From NCBI GenBank assembly GCA_041487355.1, contig JBGPND010000133.1, positions 1 to 14,171 of the forward strand: a DNA stretch of 14,171 bases, in the 5' to 3' direction. The translations under genes and the position numbers were made by a program. Under the pieces are notes generated by a model. That model did no database searches, had not been told where the DNA came from, and saw nothing but the letters and a program-made list of their open reading frames with translations. Shown here in pieces: positions 14,026-14,171 of this stretch; position 1 is the first letter of the stretch, and every line of letters begins with the position of its first letter. This stretch comes from JAMXLO01 sp041487355 (GTDB lineage: Bacteria > Pseudomonadota > Alphaproteobacteria > Acetobacterales > Acetobacteraceae).

Positions 14026-14052
14026 GCGAAAACCGGCATCGAAGAAAAGGAT

Positions 14053-14125
14053 CCCCGCAGAGTTCGCCAGCGGCCGAGGGGCCGCACCCCGGTGGGGCCC
14101 CGCGGCCGCTGGCGAACTCTGGGGT
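14053..14125 (+). terminator. Very strong hairpin after the aldolase gene
   Basis: The arms 14058-14076 and 14103-14121 are exact reverse complements over 19 bases. The stem goes on inward, after one A/G mismatch, with GGGGCC/GGCCCC (14078-14083, 14096-14101). Outward it gains three pairs after a single bulge. It begins about 30 bases beyond the aldolase stop and is followed on the plus strand by GAATCTTTCCC, a short T-containing stretch. It fits a transcription terminator, but the stem is longer than usual, so it may also be a dispersed palindromic repeat. Nothing else can be called in the last 46 bases. Confidence 0.6.
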
Positions 14126-14171
14126 GAATCTTTCCCGACGGGTCATGGCGGGCCGCGGCGCGCTCGCGGGA

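Noticed and set aside
13772..14146. A 124-codon minus-strand frame over the aldolase end and terminator hairpin
   Set aside because: Runs through the strong hairpin and antisense to the aldolase gene; Arg/Ser/Pro-rich shadow with no motif.

Overview
The window reads as chromosomal DNA from a GC-rich alphaproteobacterium, most likely of the order Rhodospirillales and perhaps family Acetobacteraceae. The clues are the MucR/Ros-type zinc-finger regulator, the alphaproteobacterial form of Fur, an OlsB-type ornithine lipid acyltransferase, a CPMT-type TusA-like protein, and several short palindromic repeats between genes. The family is inferred from protein style only. There are no rRNA genes, tRNA genes or CRISPR arrays. 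Most genes lie on the minus strand, so transcription mainly runs from right to left.

Region 1 (1-5616, minus strand) is a two-partner secretion (TPS, type Vb) locus. A TpsB outer-membrane transporter (3814-5616) is followed after 51 bases by a very large TpsA exoprotein (3762 down to the window edge, 1254 codons visible, C-terminus not seen). TpsA has a filamentous-haemagglutinin-type secretion domain and then glycine/threonine-rich repeats. Two units of about 290-325 residues are visible, and a third starts at the edge. A perfect hairpin lies between the two genes.

Region 2 (5877-9414) is mostly housekeeping. The minus-strand pair fur-olsB overlaps by four bases. A mucR/ros regulator on the minus strand is divergent from a small TusA-like gene on the plus strand. 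The minus-strand pair tsaB-rimI also overlaps by four bases and supplies a tRNA t6A-modification factor and a protein N-acetyltransferase. Three tandem hairpins separate the convergent tusA-like and rimI genes.

Region 3 (9415-11590) holds a 103-base near-perfect palindrome, a RutE-like nitroreductase-fold gene with an operator-like palindrome in its leader, and nfuA for Fe-S cluster delivery. It also holds a decayed YbfB/YjiJ-type MFS transporter gene on the plus strand. A 174-bp MITE-like element with TA target duplication and nested inverted repeats has inserted into that remnant; removing it in silico restores the local reading frame.

Region 4 (11591-14171) has a class I glutamine amidotransferase-like hydrolase (PuuD-like) and a LolA-like lipoprotein carrier on the minus strand. 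A class II aldolase/adducin-family gene on the plus strand is followed by a very strong hairpin, probably a terminator.

The most distinctive biology is the TPS locus, the nested element in the MFS remnant, a C8 tract that could join TsaB to RimI, and an unusual C-terminal tail on Fur. No wholly new multigene system could be demonstrated from the sequence alone.
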